Source: Ashinkailepas kermadecensis (taxonomy: Eukaryota > Arthropoda > Thecostraca > Neolepadidae). From it: a DNA stretch of 64,000 nucleotides. The stretch covers positions 620,001 through 684,000 of the forward strand of contig JAOTOM010005186.1 in assembly GCA_034440615.1 (NCBI GenBank), read 5' to 3'. The position numbers and the translations under genes are program-made. This document shows, in pieces, positions 1 through 12,050 of the stretch. The notes under the pieces are model-generated. The model did not search any database, was not told the origin of the DNA, and saw only the letters and a list, made by a program, of their open reading frames with translations. Within the stretch, counting starts at the first letter, position 1, and every line of letters begins with the position of its first letter.

Positions 1-260
1 ACGTGCTCGCAATTGTTATCGTATTTAATTTGCATTGTCTAATATTACGCACCGAATAAGAAAACGAATTTGGCAAATTTTTCCATAGTTCAGGTTAAAG
101 AGGCGAAATCCCATCCAGGTATATATTTGGAGTCCAGGGGGCTCCAACTCCAGTCACATGAAACGCCATCCACATTTCCATTTATTCCTACGCTAAAATA
201 GAAAAGAAAGGAAAGACATTGAAATACACCTGAACACTGGGACACCAACTATTTCTATTT

Positions 261-281
261 ACACACACACACACACACACA
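261..281. repeat. (AC)n microsatellite
   Basis: A pure AC dinucleotide run of about 20 bp. Confidence 0.95.
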
Positions 282-398
282 ATCGCCACCAGCACACACT
301 CATCCCCCACACGCGGAAGACGCCAGCGCCGGTGGGGTTGATTACGCTGCGACGGTGGTGATGAAGGGTGAGGCTACATAACGCCGAGCAGCACTCAC

Positions 399-466
399 AT
401 GGCGATGGTGGGTGGCGGGTGGCCTCGGCTGAGCTCTTCTTCTCCTCCATCCGAAAACTCAGCCAT
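399..466 (-). CDS. possible first coding exon of an unidentified minus-strand gene
   Basis: On the minus strand an ATG at 466 in the context AAGATGGCT opens a short acidic frame beginning MAEFSDGGEEEELSRG. It runs 22 codons plus 2 bases and reaches a strong donor-like AT|GTGAGTG at 399/398. The region just upstream on this strand (470-880) is GC-rich and could be promoter or 5' UTR. The rest of the gene would lie left of position 1. I do not recognise the protein. The evidence is only start context, acidic composition and a donor match, so it may be coincidental. Confidence 0.28.
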
Positions 467-469
467 CTT

Positions 470-2476
470 GCCACTGCTGGACTTCCCCGAGTGTGTTGGT
501 CCGGCGTCCACCGCCGCGCGTCTGCCTCCCATGCGTCTCTCTCCGTTCTGTCCTGTTCTCCCCTTCACCGTGGCGCGCCCAAGAGTTTTACTCTCCCTTC
601 ATCTCCTCCGGCTTTGGGTACTTCTCTCTCTCTTCCATTTTCTTTGCGAATGTTCCAGAAGGTTCGGCTGCTGCTCCCGCTTCCGCCGCGGGCTGGTCCA
701 CTCCCCCTTCACCACGTGTCGCAGGTGTCCGGGACGTGCCCGGCCGCCTCTCCGTTGGCCTCCAAAGCCGCCTGCAGACCTGTATGTGGGTCTGTTTTGT
801 TTACGCCGGACACGCTGTGCTGAGGGAGGGCGCCCGGCCATGCGGCGGCGCGAAAGCAGTTTCTGTGCGTCCGACCTTTTGGACAAAAATGTAAAACGCC
901 TTACACAACCACGGTTTTCCGTGCCACATACAGCGTGGTCGAGGAGGTTACGGTATTTGAGACCGGGAAAGCCGAGAGCGGATATGAGCAGTTTGGGGTT
1001 TTGATGATAAGTGCACATGCACACCGAGTGCGTCCCACTGCTGCCTGCCAAGACGCAATGCTTCGGACGAAGGGCAGCATAGGTTAAGAAGCTGGTGCGA
1101 GTGTTTTCGAAGTTCTGCTTGTATATTCATATATTTCACACAAATTTCCCAAAGCAAGCCTTTTCTGAACTCTACTGTTGGTTCCAACAACATGTCGCAC
1201 CGTGACACGATCTTGCCGAAACACATCCAGCTGATCTGGTCCGACTCATAAAATAGCTTTACTTTCACCTTGACTGCATCCGACACCCCCAGAAATATCC
1301 TCGCTTCACAGGGAGCACGTTCAGTGAGAGTGAGCAGTGAGCCCTGGGCACCCAAACACTGTGCCATCCCTTGTTTGTGCCCTTCCTGATAGTTCACTAC
1401 ATTCACAGATTTTTATTTTCGCAAGGCAATAAATGGTTATGCGAATGGTTTCTCGGTTATCGGAATGTGATTGCTATATTGTGGATGCTTCTGTCTCCTT
1501 GTAATTCATGGTAAGGTACAACTCATAAATCATCTACTACCGCAATTTGCAGACATTCCTGTCATTTTGTTTAACCCTTGACCTCACGAGGTAGAACACT
1601 TGTGCAACACAATATTCAAGATCGAATGACTAACATTATCATCCCATCTCGTGCCTCGAACGTCAAAAGCTTTGTATTTCAGTAATATGCCGTTCAAGTA
1701 CATATTCATGCAGGTCACGATAAACTAGCGCAAAAACAACCATGCGTGTCTAATTTTGAATGAATATGTAGAGTTTTAGGAGCAAAACCTTTTTTAAATT
1801 AATTTTTGCTTCGAAAGATAAGATGTCGAACTTCATTTCTGCACTTTTTTAAATCGCATTGTTACTGTCCCGAAAGGTAAAACAGGTAACGTGACCTTAG
1901 GTCACGATGTCACGATTTAAATTATTCCGTAAACGAAAATTTTGAAATAGCCAAAAGATGCAGTGGGTCATTGTGAGTTCACCGATATATACTCTTGCAC
2001 AATTCAGATTGTTCTTCATTGAGTTAAAGACCTCAAAAGACACCCTTTTCAGGTGACATCTCAAAAATGCCTGAGGCTATAACTCCTTGACCGTTGACCT
2101 GATCTTTCTAAAAATGACACAGTTGGATTCGGCGCATCTGATAACACCACACAATTTTTTCCCATCAAGATATATAGTATTGGGTGTTATTTTGGCCCTT
2201 TCGCTTGTCGATTTGTCGTGGAATGGGCCAATTGCTTTATTTGCATTACAATATCATTACGACTATTCAAGTGAGAAAATCCGTGGTGTACCGCGGTGCA
2301 CAATCATATTCACGACAAACAAAACGCTGAAGCACCGAGTTCAATATTAATTCTCGCAAATTGCAATGCAGGATGTCTTCCCATGACGACACCTTTAAGG
2401 AATGGATGCATACATAGATCCTTCACAAAATGGCATGATTCCTGGAATGAATTCGATTCTTTGGACATCATAGGTC
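470..2476. other. no supported gene
   Basis: Positions 470-880 are GC-rich and could be a promoter or 5' UTR. From about 1,400 the sequence becomes AT-rich and has only short frames on either strand. No repeat array or gene is recognised here. Confidence 0.5.
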
Positions 2477-2496
2477 AAGATGTAGTCTAGATTTGG

Positions 2497-2654
2497 TTGG
2501 TTATTGGTTTTACTACACGTCGACTGTTGAGTCATACAGCGTCGCCAATCTCTCACGCCGATTGGTCGCGGGCGAAGAGTAGCGACAGGTGAGACTCGAA
2601 CCCACAATCTTTTGATTGTGAGACGAGTATCTTACCCCTAGACCACTCGTCCCC
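2497..2654 (-). mobile_element. tRNA-derived SINE, copy 1
   Basis: Read on the minus strand, this starts with a tRNA-like head: an A-box-like TGGTCTAGGGG and a B box GGTTCGAGTCTC. A GC-rich tail (CGCGACCAATCGGCGTGAGAG) follows, then a 3' end AAAACCAATAACCAACC. It is flanked by imperfect 20-bp direct repeats (2477-2496 and 2655-2674, two mismatches), the expected target-site duplication. Two more copies lie at 24,634 and 25,076. The acceptor stem does not close, so this is not a working tRNA gene. Confidence 0.88.
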
Positions 2655-2949
2655 AAGGTGTAGTCTATATTTGGCTATATATTTACATGAGCATTGTGTT
2701 TATATAACATTAAAGATGTTCCCATAGCCTCTTGCATTTCTTTCCAGATATTTGCATGCGCACATGCATTTGTGCATGCATGAATACATGCATTTATGTG
2801 TACATATATATGTAAATTATATGCATACGCACACGTGCATTTTTTTGTAGCCGCGAGTCGCCAGCGTGTGGGTCAGATTGGGTCACGTTCCCGCCCCGCA
2901 TACCAGTCAAATGAGCGGTGCCCCGTGGTGGTACAGTGGTCGGCCGGCC

Positions 2950-3232
2950 AGCTGTCCGGCAGACCTCGTGTGTTTGCCCGGCGGACCTCGTGTGTTTGTG
3001 CGGCAGACCTCGTGTGTTTGTGCGGCGGACCTCGTGTGTTTGCCCGGCGGACCTCGTGTGTTTGTGCGGCAGACCTCGTGTGTTTGTGCGGCGGACCTCG
3101 TGTGTTTGTGCGGCAGACCTCGTGTGTTTGTGCGGCGGACCTCGTGTGTTTGTGCGGCGGACCTCGTGTGTTTGTGCGGCAGACCTCGTGTGTTTTGGGG
3201 CAGACCTCGTGTGTTTTTCCGGCAAACCTTGG
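2950..3232. repeat. 22-bp minisatellite
   Basis: About 12 copies of a 22-bp unit of the form RGACCTCGTGTGTTTGTGCGGC, with a GCCCG/GTGCG variant. A 22-bp unit shifts frame at every copy, so the Cys-rich and Thr-Arg-rich frames crossing it are spurious. Confidence 0.93.
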
Positions 3233-3343
3233 GTGGTGTATGCAACGAACAGCGAGTGACTGACGACTGACGAGCGACGAGCGCTGCCGCGACTGCCATC
3301 GAGACTGAGCTTCAGGCAGACAATGCTTTAGGCGCCCTGCAAA

Positions 3344-4240
3344 ATGGCCTCCGGCACCGCTGCCTTTGACATGGACTCAGCTTTCGGCGACGCCGAGCAC
3401 GGCGACGCCGAGCACGGCGAACGGGTCACGTCCCGTCAGAAAATGGTCCGCGAAAGACAGCCGTCGTACCTGGAGGTGATGCGGGCGGTGGAGAGGAAGA
3501 AGCGGAAGAGGGTCAGCAGGCAGGAGAACGCCTCTCACTCGTGTCGGCTCGACGCTAAGCCTCTAGAGTCGGTTCAGAAAGTACTGGCCTCTGGCATCGC
3601 AAATGTAATTGAGATGATGGAGGAAAACTTTATCGCAATGGGACGTCGGATTGACGTGTTGGACGCGGAGGATATGAAGAGAGACGCCGTGGAGAAATCG
3701 CAGCTCAGCGATCAGCAGCAGACGGTCGGAGCGCTATCTGAGCAAATCGCAACATCGACACGAGCCGGCGAACGAAGTCGTCTTCAAAAGCTCCGAGTTC
3801 GGAAGGAGAACAAACGAGGATAATATCGGGGAAGTTACAGCACAAATCCTGCGGAAATGGTTCCCAGACCTGGATCACCGGCCACGAGTTCTAAACAGTA
3901 CGTCGCCTGCGAAATGACGACACTGCCATTGCGAAATTCTTCCGACCAAAGTTCAGAGGTCTACGAGAGGCGCTTGAATTTCAAGGCAAGCGGCGGCAAA
4001 GAGAAGCCTCAGCACAAATTAATCCCTGTTGACAGCCAACAAACGCATATTCGTCGCAATGCTGGAGGCCAAGAAGAGGCAGCCCATCGGCACGGTGTTC
4101 ACCAGGAGAGGCGCAGTGTTCGCAAAGATGACTACCAGTCAGGCAATCGTCTCGTCGATAGCACGGAGCAGGTGGCGTCCAGCACAATGGTGCCGACGCG
4201 GGTGGCCCCGGCCGCCCCTGGAGCGGCAGCTGGCTCCGCC
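3344..4240 (+). pseudogene. decayed retroelement ORF1-like sequence
   Basis: A 159-codon frame (3344-3823) starts MASGTAAFDMDSAFGD and carries a charged, probably coiled-coil stretch (around IEMMEENFIAMGRRIDVLD). Protein-like sequence then continues in other frames: one near 3819-3915 containing ILRKWFPDLDHRPRVLNS, one near 3970, and one at 4023-4160 containing ANKRIFVAMLEAKK and GTVFTRRGAVFAK. From memory, the order coiled coil, FPD-type motif, then an AKK..VFTRRG motif resembles ORF1-like proteins of invertebrate retroelements. Repeated frame changes mean it is not functional. No reverse transcriptase is visible. The family assignment is tentative. Confidence 0.4.
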
Positions 4241-4359
4241 CGTGCGCCGAGAGATCGGTCGGCGCTCGTGCGGCCGGTGACCGCGACCGAGCGCCGCAGG
4301 GCAGGCGTGACCTGCGTGGATCTGGTGACGTCGGTGCACCGCCGCGGGTGGGGGACGGT

Positions 4360-4640
4360 CGCCGCTGAGGCTGATCCTCGGCTGAGGCTGAGCAGGCGCA
4401 CACGGCTGACTCGGGGCCGACGCCTGACTCAGTGCCGACGCGGGCGGGGACGGTCACCGCTGAGGATGAGCCTCGGCTGAGGCTGAGCAGGCGCACACGG
4501 CTGACTCGGCGCCGACGCCTGACTCAGTGCCGCCGCGGGCGGGGACGGTCGCCGCTGAGGCTGAGCAGGCGCACACGGCTGACTCGGGGCCGACGCCTGA
4601 CTCAGTGCCGACGTCGGCGGCCGGGTCGTGTGGAGGCATC
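4360..4640. repeat. three-copy tandem repeat of 78-95 bp
   Basis: Copies containing GCTGAGGCTGAGCAGGCGC start at 4381, 4476 and 4554. Each continues into GACGCCTGACTCAGTGCCG and GCGGGGACGGTC. Positions 4640-5040 after it are non-repetitive and show no gene. Confidence 0.8.
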
Positions 4641-7559
4641 GCCGGGCTGACGGGGGACCCCGACCAGCCAAGCGGCACCTACCCGGTCCTGGTGGACGCC
4701 GCAGTCGTCACCAACGCCGCCGATTCACGACGTCCGGCACCCGCGCCAGGTGACGTAAGAGTAGAACGATAGAGCCAAGGACGTAAAGGTGCTGCTTTTC
4801 GCCGGTTCATTGCTGGGTGCATTGATGTCCGGTACGACGACGATATGTCAATTTCAGTCTGGAAGGGTAATCAACTGCTGGGAAAAGTTAGCGTAGTATA
4901 TGTGATGTTCGTGGACTGCCCGGGATGGCCGTGTTGCCGACTGGGGCTACCGTGGTTGACGAGGTGGCAATTGGTGATGCTCTTTGTGGTTTGTGTGTAT
5001 GTAGGTATGTGTCTCCGACTTTACTGCTGCCTACTGGTGGCACAATGTATTGGTATGTCTATTGCTGCCACTGATGGCCAATGTATTGGTATGTCTATTG
5101 CTGCCACTAATGGCACAATGTATTGGTATGTATATTGCAGCCACTGATGGCACAGTGTATTGGTATGTGTATTGTTGCTTACTGATGTCCAATGTATTGG
5201 TATGTCTATTGCAGCCACTGATGGAACAGTGTATTGGTATGTTTATTGTTGCTTACTGATGGCCCATGTATTGGTATGTCTATTGTAGCCACTGATGGAA
5301 CAGTGTATTGGTATGTTTATTGTTGCTTACTGATGGCCAATGTATTGGTATGTCTATTGCAGCCACTGATGGCACAGTGTATTGGTATATCTATTGCTGC
5401 CTACTGATGGCCAATGTATTGGTATGTCTATTGCAGCCACTGATGGCACAGTGTATTGGTATGTTTATTGTTGCTTACTGATGTCCAATGTGTTGGTATG
5501 TCTATTGCAGCCACTGATGGCACAGTGTATTGGTATGTTTATTGTTGCTTACTGATGGCCAATGTATTGGTATGTCTATTGCAGCCACTGATGGCGCAGT
5601 GTATTGGTATGTCTATTGCTATTGCGCCACTGATGGCACAGTGTATTGGTATGTCTATTGCTGCCTACTGATGGCCAATGTATTGGTATGTCTCTTGCAG
5701 CCACTGATCGCACAGTGTATTGGTATGCTTATTGTTGCTTACTGATGGCCAATGTGTTGGTATGTCTATTGCAGCCACTGATGGCACAGTGTATTGGTAT
5801 GTCTATTGCTGCCTACTGATGGCCAATGTATTGGTATGTCTATTGCAGCCACTGATGGCACAGTGTATTGGTATGTTTATTGTTGCTTACTGATGTCCAA
5901 TGTATTGGTATGTCTATTGCAGCCACTGATGGCACAGTGTATTGGTATGTTTATTGTTGCTTACTGGTGGCCAATGTATTGGTATGTCTATTGCAGCCAC
6001 TGATGGCACAGTGTATTGGTATATCTATTGGTGCCTACTGATGACCAATGTATTGGTATGTCTATTGCAGCCACTGATTGCACAGTGTATTGGTATGTTT
6101 ATTGTTGCTTACTGATGTCCAATGTATTGGTATGTCTATTGCAGCCACTGATGGCACAGTGTATTGGTATGTCTATTGCTGCCTACTGATGGCACAGTGT
6201 ATTGGTATGTCTATTGCAGCCACTGATGGCACAGTGTATTGGTATGTTTATTGTTGCTTACTGATGGCCAATGTATTGGTATGTCTATTGCAGCCACTGA
6301 TGGCACAGTGTATTGGTATGTTTATTGTTGCTTACTGATGGCCAATGTGTTGGTATGTCTATTGCAGCCACTGATGGCACAGTGTATTGGTATGTCTATT
6401 GCTGCCTACTGATGGCCAATGTATTGGTATGTCTATTGCAGCCACTGATGGCACAGTGTATTGGTATGTTTATTGTTGCTTACTGATGGCCAATGTATTG
6501 GTATGTCTATTGCAGCCACTGATGACACAGTGTATTGGTATGTCTATTGTGCCTACTGATGGCACGTGTATTGGTATGTCTATTGCAGCCACTGATGGTA
6601 CGTGTATTGGTATGTTTATTGCTGCTTAGCTTAATAATAACTAAACTATTTACTGATGTCCAATGTGTTGGTATGTCTATTGCAGCCACTGATGGCACAG
6701 TGTATTGGTATGTTTATTGTTGCTTACTGATGGCCAACGTGTTGGTATGTCTATTGCAGCCACTGATGGCACAGTGTATTGGTATGTCTATTGCTGCCTA
6801 CTGATCGCCAATGTATTGGTATGTCTATTGCAGCCACTGATGGCACAGTGTATTGGTATGTTTATTGTTGCTTACTGATGTCCAATGTATTGGTATGTCT
6901 ATTGCAGCCACTGATGGCACAGTGTATTGGTATGTTTATTGTTGCTTACTGATGGCCAATGTATTGGTATGTCTATTGCAGCCACTGATGGCACAGTGTA
7001 TTGGTATGTTTATTGTTGCTTACTGATGGCCAATGTATTGGTATGTCTATTGCAGCCACTGATGGCACAGTGTATTGGTATGTCTATTGCTGCCTACTGA
7101 TGGCCAATGTATTGGTATGTCTATTGCAGCCACTGATGGCACAGTGTATTGGTATGTTTATTGTTGCTTATCTGATGTCATGAACAATGTATTGGTATGT
7201 CTATTGCAGCCACTGATGGCACAGTGTATTGGTATGTTTATTGTTGCTTACTGGTGGCCAATGTATTGGTATGTCTATTGCAGCCACTGATGGCACAGTG
7301 TATTGGTATATCTATTGGTGCCTACTGATGGACCAATGTATTGGTATGTCTATTGCAGCCACTGATTGCACAGTGTATTGGTATGTTTATTGTTGCTTAC
7401 TGATGTCCAATGTATTGGTATGTCTATTGCAGCCACTGATGACACAGTGTATTGGTATGTCTATTGCTGCCTACTGATGGCACAGTGTATTGGTATGTCT
7501 ATTGCAGCCACTGATGGTACAGCGTATTGGTATGTTTATTGCTGCTTACTGATGTCCAA

Positions 7560-7614
7560 GGGGTGCAATATAACCCACATGGGTTGACGCACCCAAAAAC
7601 CCCAATAATCATCA
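7560..7614. mobile_element. 55-bp retroelement 3' fragment in satellite, copy 1
   Basis: This non-satellite segment runs from GGGGTGCAATATAACCC to CCCCAATAATCATCA. TTACTGATGTCCAA occurs on both sides (7546-7559 and 7615-7628) where the satellite would have it once. That fits a 14-bp target-site duplication of a heavily 5'-truncated retroelement. Confidence 0.6.
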
Positions 7615-9703
7615 TTACTGATGTCCAATGTGTTGGTACGTCTATTGCAGCCAATGATGGCACAGTATATTGGTATGTCTATTGCTGCCTACTGATGACC
7701 AATGTATTGGTATGTCTATTGCAGCCACTGATGGCACAGTGTATTTGTATGTTTATTGTTGCTTACTGATGTCCAATGTATTGGTATATCTATTGCAGCC
7801 ACTGATGACACAGTGTATTGGTATGTTTATTGTTGCTTACTGATGGCCAATGTATTGGTATGTCTATTGCAGCTACTGATGGCACAGTGTATTGGTATGT
7901 CTATTGCTGCCTACTGATGGCAAATGTATTGGTATGTCTATTGCAGCCACTGATGACACAGTGTATTGGTATGTATATTGCTGCCTACTGATGGCACAGT
8001 GTATTGGTATGTCTATTGCAGCCACTGATGGCACAGTGTATTGGTACGTTTATTGTTGCTTACTGATGGCCAATGTATTGGTATGTCTATTGCAGCCACT
8101 GATGGCACAGTGTATTGATATGTTTATTGTTGCTTACTGATGTCCAATGTGTTGGTATGTCTATTGCAGCCACTGATGGCACAGTGTATTGGTATGTTTA
8201 TTGTTGCTTACTGATGTCCAATGTGTTGGTATGTCTATTGCAGCCACTGATGGCACAGTGTATTGGTATGTTTATTGTTGCTTACTGATGGCCAATGTAT
8301 TGGTATGTCTATTGCAGCCACTGATGGAACAGTGTATTGGTATGTTTATTGTTGCTTACTGATGGCCAATGTGTTGGTATGTCTATTGCAGCCACTGATG
8401 GAACAGTGTATTGTTATGTTTATTGTTGCTTACTGATGGCCAATGTATTGGTATGTCTATTGCAGCCACTGATGGCACAGTGTATTGGTATATCTATTGC
8501 TGCCTACTGATGGCCAATGTATTGGTATGTCTATTGCAGCCACTGATGGCACAGTGTATTGGTATGTTTATTGTTGCTTACTGATGTCCAATGTGTTGGT
8601 ATGTCTATTGCAGCCACTGATGGCACAGTGTATTGGTATGTTTATTGTTGCTTACTGATGGCCAATGTATTGGTATGTCTATTGCAGCCACTGATGGCAC
8701 AGTGTATTGGTATGTTTATTGTTGCTTACTGATGTCCAATGTATTGGTATGTCTATTGCAGCCACTGATGGCACAGTGTATTGGTATGTCTATTGCTGCC
8801 TACTGATGGCACAGTGTATTGGTATGTCTACTGCAGCCACTGATAGCCCAGTGTATTGGTATGTTTATTGTTGCTTGCTGATGTCCAATGTGTTGGTATG
8901 TCTATTGCAGCCACTGATGGCACAGTGTATTGGTATGTTTATTGTTGCTTACTGATGGCCAATGTATTGGTATGTCTATTGCAGCCACTGATGGCACAGT
9001 GTATTTGTATGTTTATTGTTGCTTACTGATGTCCAATGTATTGGTATGTCTATTGCAGCCACTGATGGCACAGTGCATTGGTATGTTTATTGTTGCTTAC
9101 TGATGGCCAATGTATTGGTATGTCTATTGCAGCCACTGATGGCACAGTGTATTGGTATGTTTATTGTTGCTTACTGATGGCCAATGTGTTGGTATGTCTA
9201 TTGCAGCCACTGATGGCACAGTGTATTGGTATGTCTATTGCTGCCTACTGATGGCCAATGTATTGGTATGTCTATTGCAGCCACTGATGGCACAGTGTAT
9301 TGGTATGTTTATTGTTGCTTACTGATGTCCAATGTATTGGTATGTCTATTGCAGCCACTGATGGCACAGTGTATTGGTATGTTTATTGTTGCTTACTGGT
9401 GGCCAATGTATTGGTATGTCTATTGCAGCCACTGATGGCACAGTGTATTGGTATATCTATTGGTGCCTACTGATGACCAATGTATTGGTATGTCTATTGC
9501 AGCCACTGATTGCACAGTGTATTGGTATGTTTATTGTTGCTTACTGATATCCAATGTATTGGTATGTCTATTGCAGCCACTGATGACACAGTGTATTGGT
9601 ATGTCTATTGCTGCCTATTGATGGCACAGTGTATTGGTATGTCTATTGCAGCCACTGATGGTACAGTGTATTGGTATGTTTATTGCTGCTTACTGGTGTC
9701 CAA

Positions 9704-9758
9704 GTGGTGCAATATAACCCACATGGGTTGACGCACCCTGAAACCCCAATAATCATCA
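9704..9758. mobile_element. 55-bp insertion in satellite, copy 2
   Basis: Same insertion as at 7560, at the equivalent place in the satellite. It shares with copy 3 the variants TACTGGTGTCCAAGTGG and CCCTGAAACCCC, so copies 2 and 3 are the closest pair. Confidence 0.85.
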
Positions 9759-11995
9759 TTACTGATGTCCAATGTGTTGGTACGTCTATTGCAGCCAATG
9801 ATGGCACAGTATATTGGTATGTCTATTGCTGCCTACTGATGACCAATGTATTGGTATGTCTATTGCAGCCACTGATGGCACAGTGTATTTGTATGTTTAT
9901 TGTTGCTTACTGATGTCCAATGTATTGGTATATCTATTGCAGCCACTGATGGCACAGTGTATTGGTAGGTTTATTGTTGCTTACTGATGGCCAATGTATT
10001 GGTATGTCTATTGCAGCTACTGATGGCACAGTGTATTGGTATGTCTATTGCTGCCTACTGATGGCAAATGTATTGGTATGTCTATTGCAGCCACTGATGA
10101 CACAGTGTATTGGTATGTATATTGCTGCCTACTGATGGCACAGTGTATTGGTATGTCTATTGCAGCCACTGATGGCACAGTGTATTGGTACGTTTATTGT
10201 TGCTTACTGATGGCCAATGTATTGGTATGTCTATTGCAGCCACTGATGGCACAGTGTATTGATATGTTTATTGTTGCTTACTGATGTCCAATGTATTGGT
10301 ATGTCTATTGCAGCCACTGATGGCACAGTGTATTGGTATGTTTATTGTTGCTTACTGATGTCCAATGTGTTGGTATGTCTATTGCAGCCACTGATGGCAC
10401 AGTGTATTGGTATGTTTATTGTTGCTTACTGATGGCCAATGTATTGGTATGTCTATTGCAGCCACTGATGGCACAGTGTATTGGTATGTGTATTGTTGCT
10501 TACTGATGTCCAATGTATTCGTATGTCTATTGCAGCCACTGATGGAACAGTGTATTGGTATGTTTATTGTTGCTTACTGATGGCCAATGTGTTGGTATGT
10601 CTATTGCAGCCACTGATGGAACAGTGTATTGGTATGTGTATTGTTGCTTACTGATGTCCAATGTATTCGTATGTCTATTGCAGCCACTGATGGCACAGTG
10701 TATTGGTATGTTTATTGTTGCTTACTGATGGCCAATGTGTTGGTATGTCTATTGCAGCCACTGATGGAACAGTGTATTGGTATGTTTATTGTTGCTTACT
10801 GATGGCCAATGTATTGGTATGTCTATTGCAGCCCCTGATGGCACAGTGTATTGGTATATCTATTGCTGCCTACTGATGGCCAATGTATTGGTATGTCTAT
10901 TGCAGCCACTGATGGCACAGTGTATTGGTATGTTTATTGTTGCTTACTGATGTCCAATGTGTTGGTATGTCTATTGCAGCCACTGATGGCACAGTGTATT
11001 GGTATGTTTATTGTTGCTTACTGATGGCCAATGTATTGGTATGTCTCTTGCAGCCACTGATGGCACAGTGTATTGGTATGTTTATTGTTGCTTACTGATG
11101 TCCAATGTATTGGTATGTCTATTGCAGCCACTGATGGCACAGTGTATTGGTATGTCTATTGCTGCCTACTGATGGCACAGTGTATTGGTATGTCTATTAC
11201 AGCCACTAATGGCCCAGTGTATTGGTATGTTTATTGTTGCTTACTGATGTCCAATGTGTTGGTATGTCTATTGCAGCCACTGATGGCACAGTGTATTGGT
11301 ATGTTTATTGTTGCTTACTGATGTCCAATGTGTTGGTATGTCTATTGCAGCCACTGATGGCACAGTGTATTGGTATGTTTATTGTTGCTTACTGATGGCC
11401 AATGTATTGGTATGTCTATTGCAGCCACTGATGGCACAGTGTATTGGTATGTTTATTGTTGCTTACTGATGGCCAATGTGTTGGTATGTCTATTGCAGCC
11501 ACTGATGGCACAGTATATTGGTATGTCTATTGCTGCCGACTGATGGCCAATGTATTGGTATGTCTATTGCAGCCACTGATGGCACAGTGTATTGGTATGT
11601 TTATTGTTGCTTACTGATGTCCAATGTATTGGTATGTCTATTGCAGCCACTGATGGCACAGTGTATTGGTAAATTTATTGTTGCTTACTGGTGGCCAATG
11701 TATTGGTATGTCTATTGCAGCCACTGATGGCACAGTGTATTGGTATATCTATTGGTGCCTACTGATGACCAATGTATTGGTATGTCTATTGCAGCCACTG
11801 ATTGCACAGTGTATTGGTATGTTTATTGTTGCTTACTGATGTCCAATGTATTGGTATGTCTATTGCAGCCACTGATGACACAGTGTATTGGTATGTCTAT
11901 TGCTGCCTACTGATGGCACAGTGTATTGGTATGTCTATTGCAGCCACTGATGGTACAGTGTATTGGTATGTTTATTGCTGCTTACTGGTGTCCAA

Positions 11996-12050
11996 GTGGT
12001 GCAATATAACCCACATGGGTTGACGCACCCTGAAACCCCAATAATCATCA
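11996..12050. mobile_element. 55-bp insertion in satellite, copy 3
   Basis: Same insertion again, 2,292 bp after copy 2. The satellite flanking it matches copy 2 closely over hundreds of bases. Confidence 0.85.

Noticed and set aside
368..1004. Overlapping plus-strand frames of 133-201 codons
   Set aside because: Low-complexity Pro/Ser/Arg-rich frames in GC-rich sequence, with no motif or splice context.
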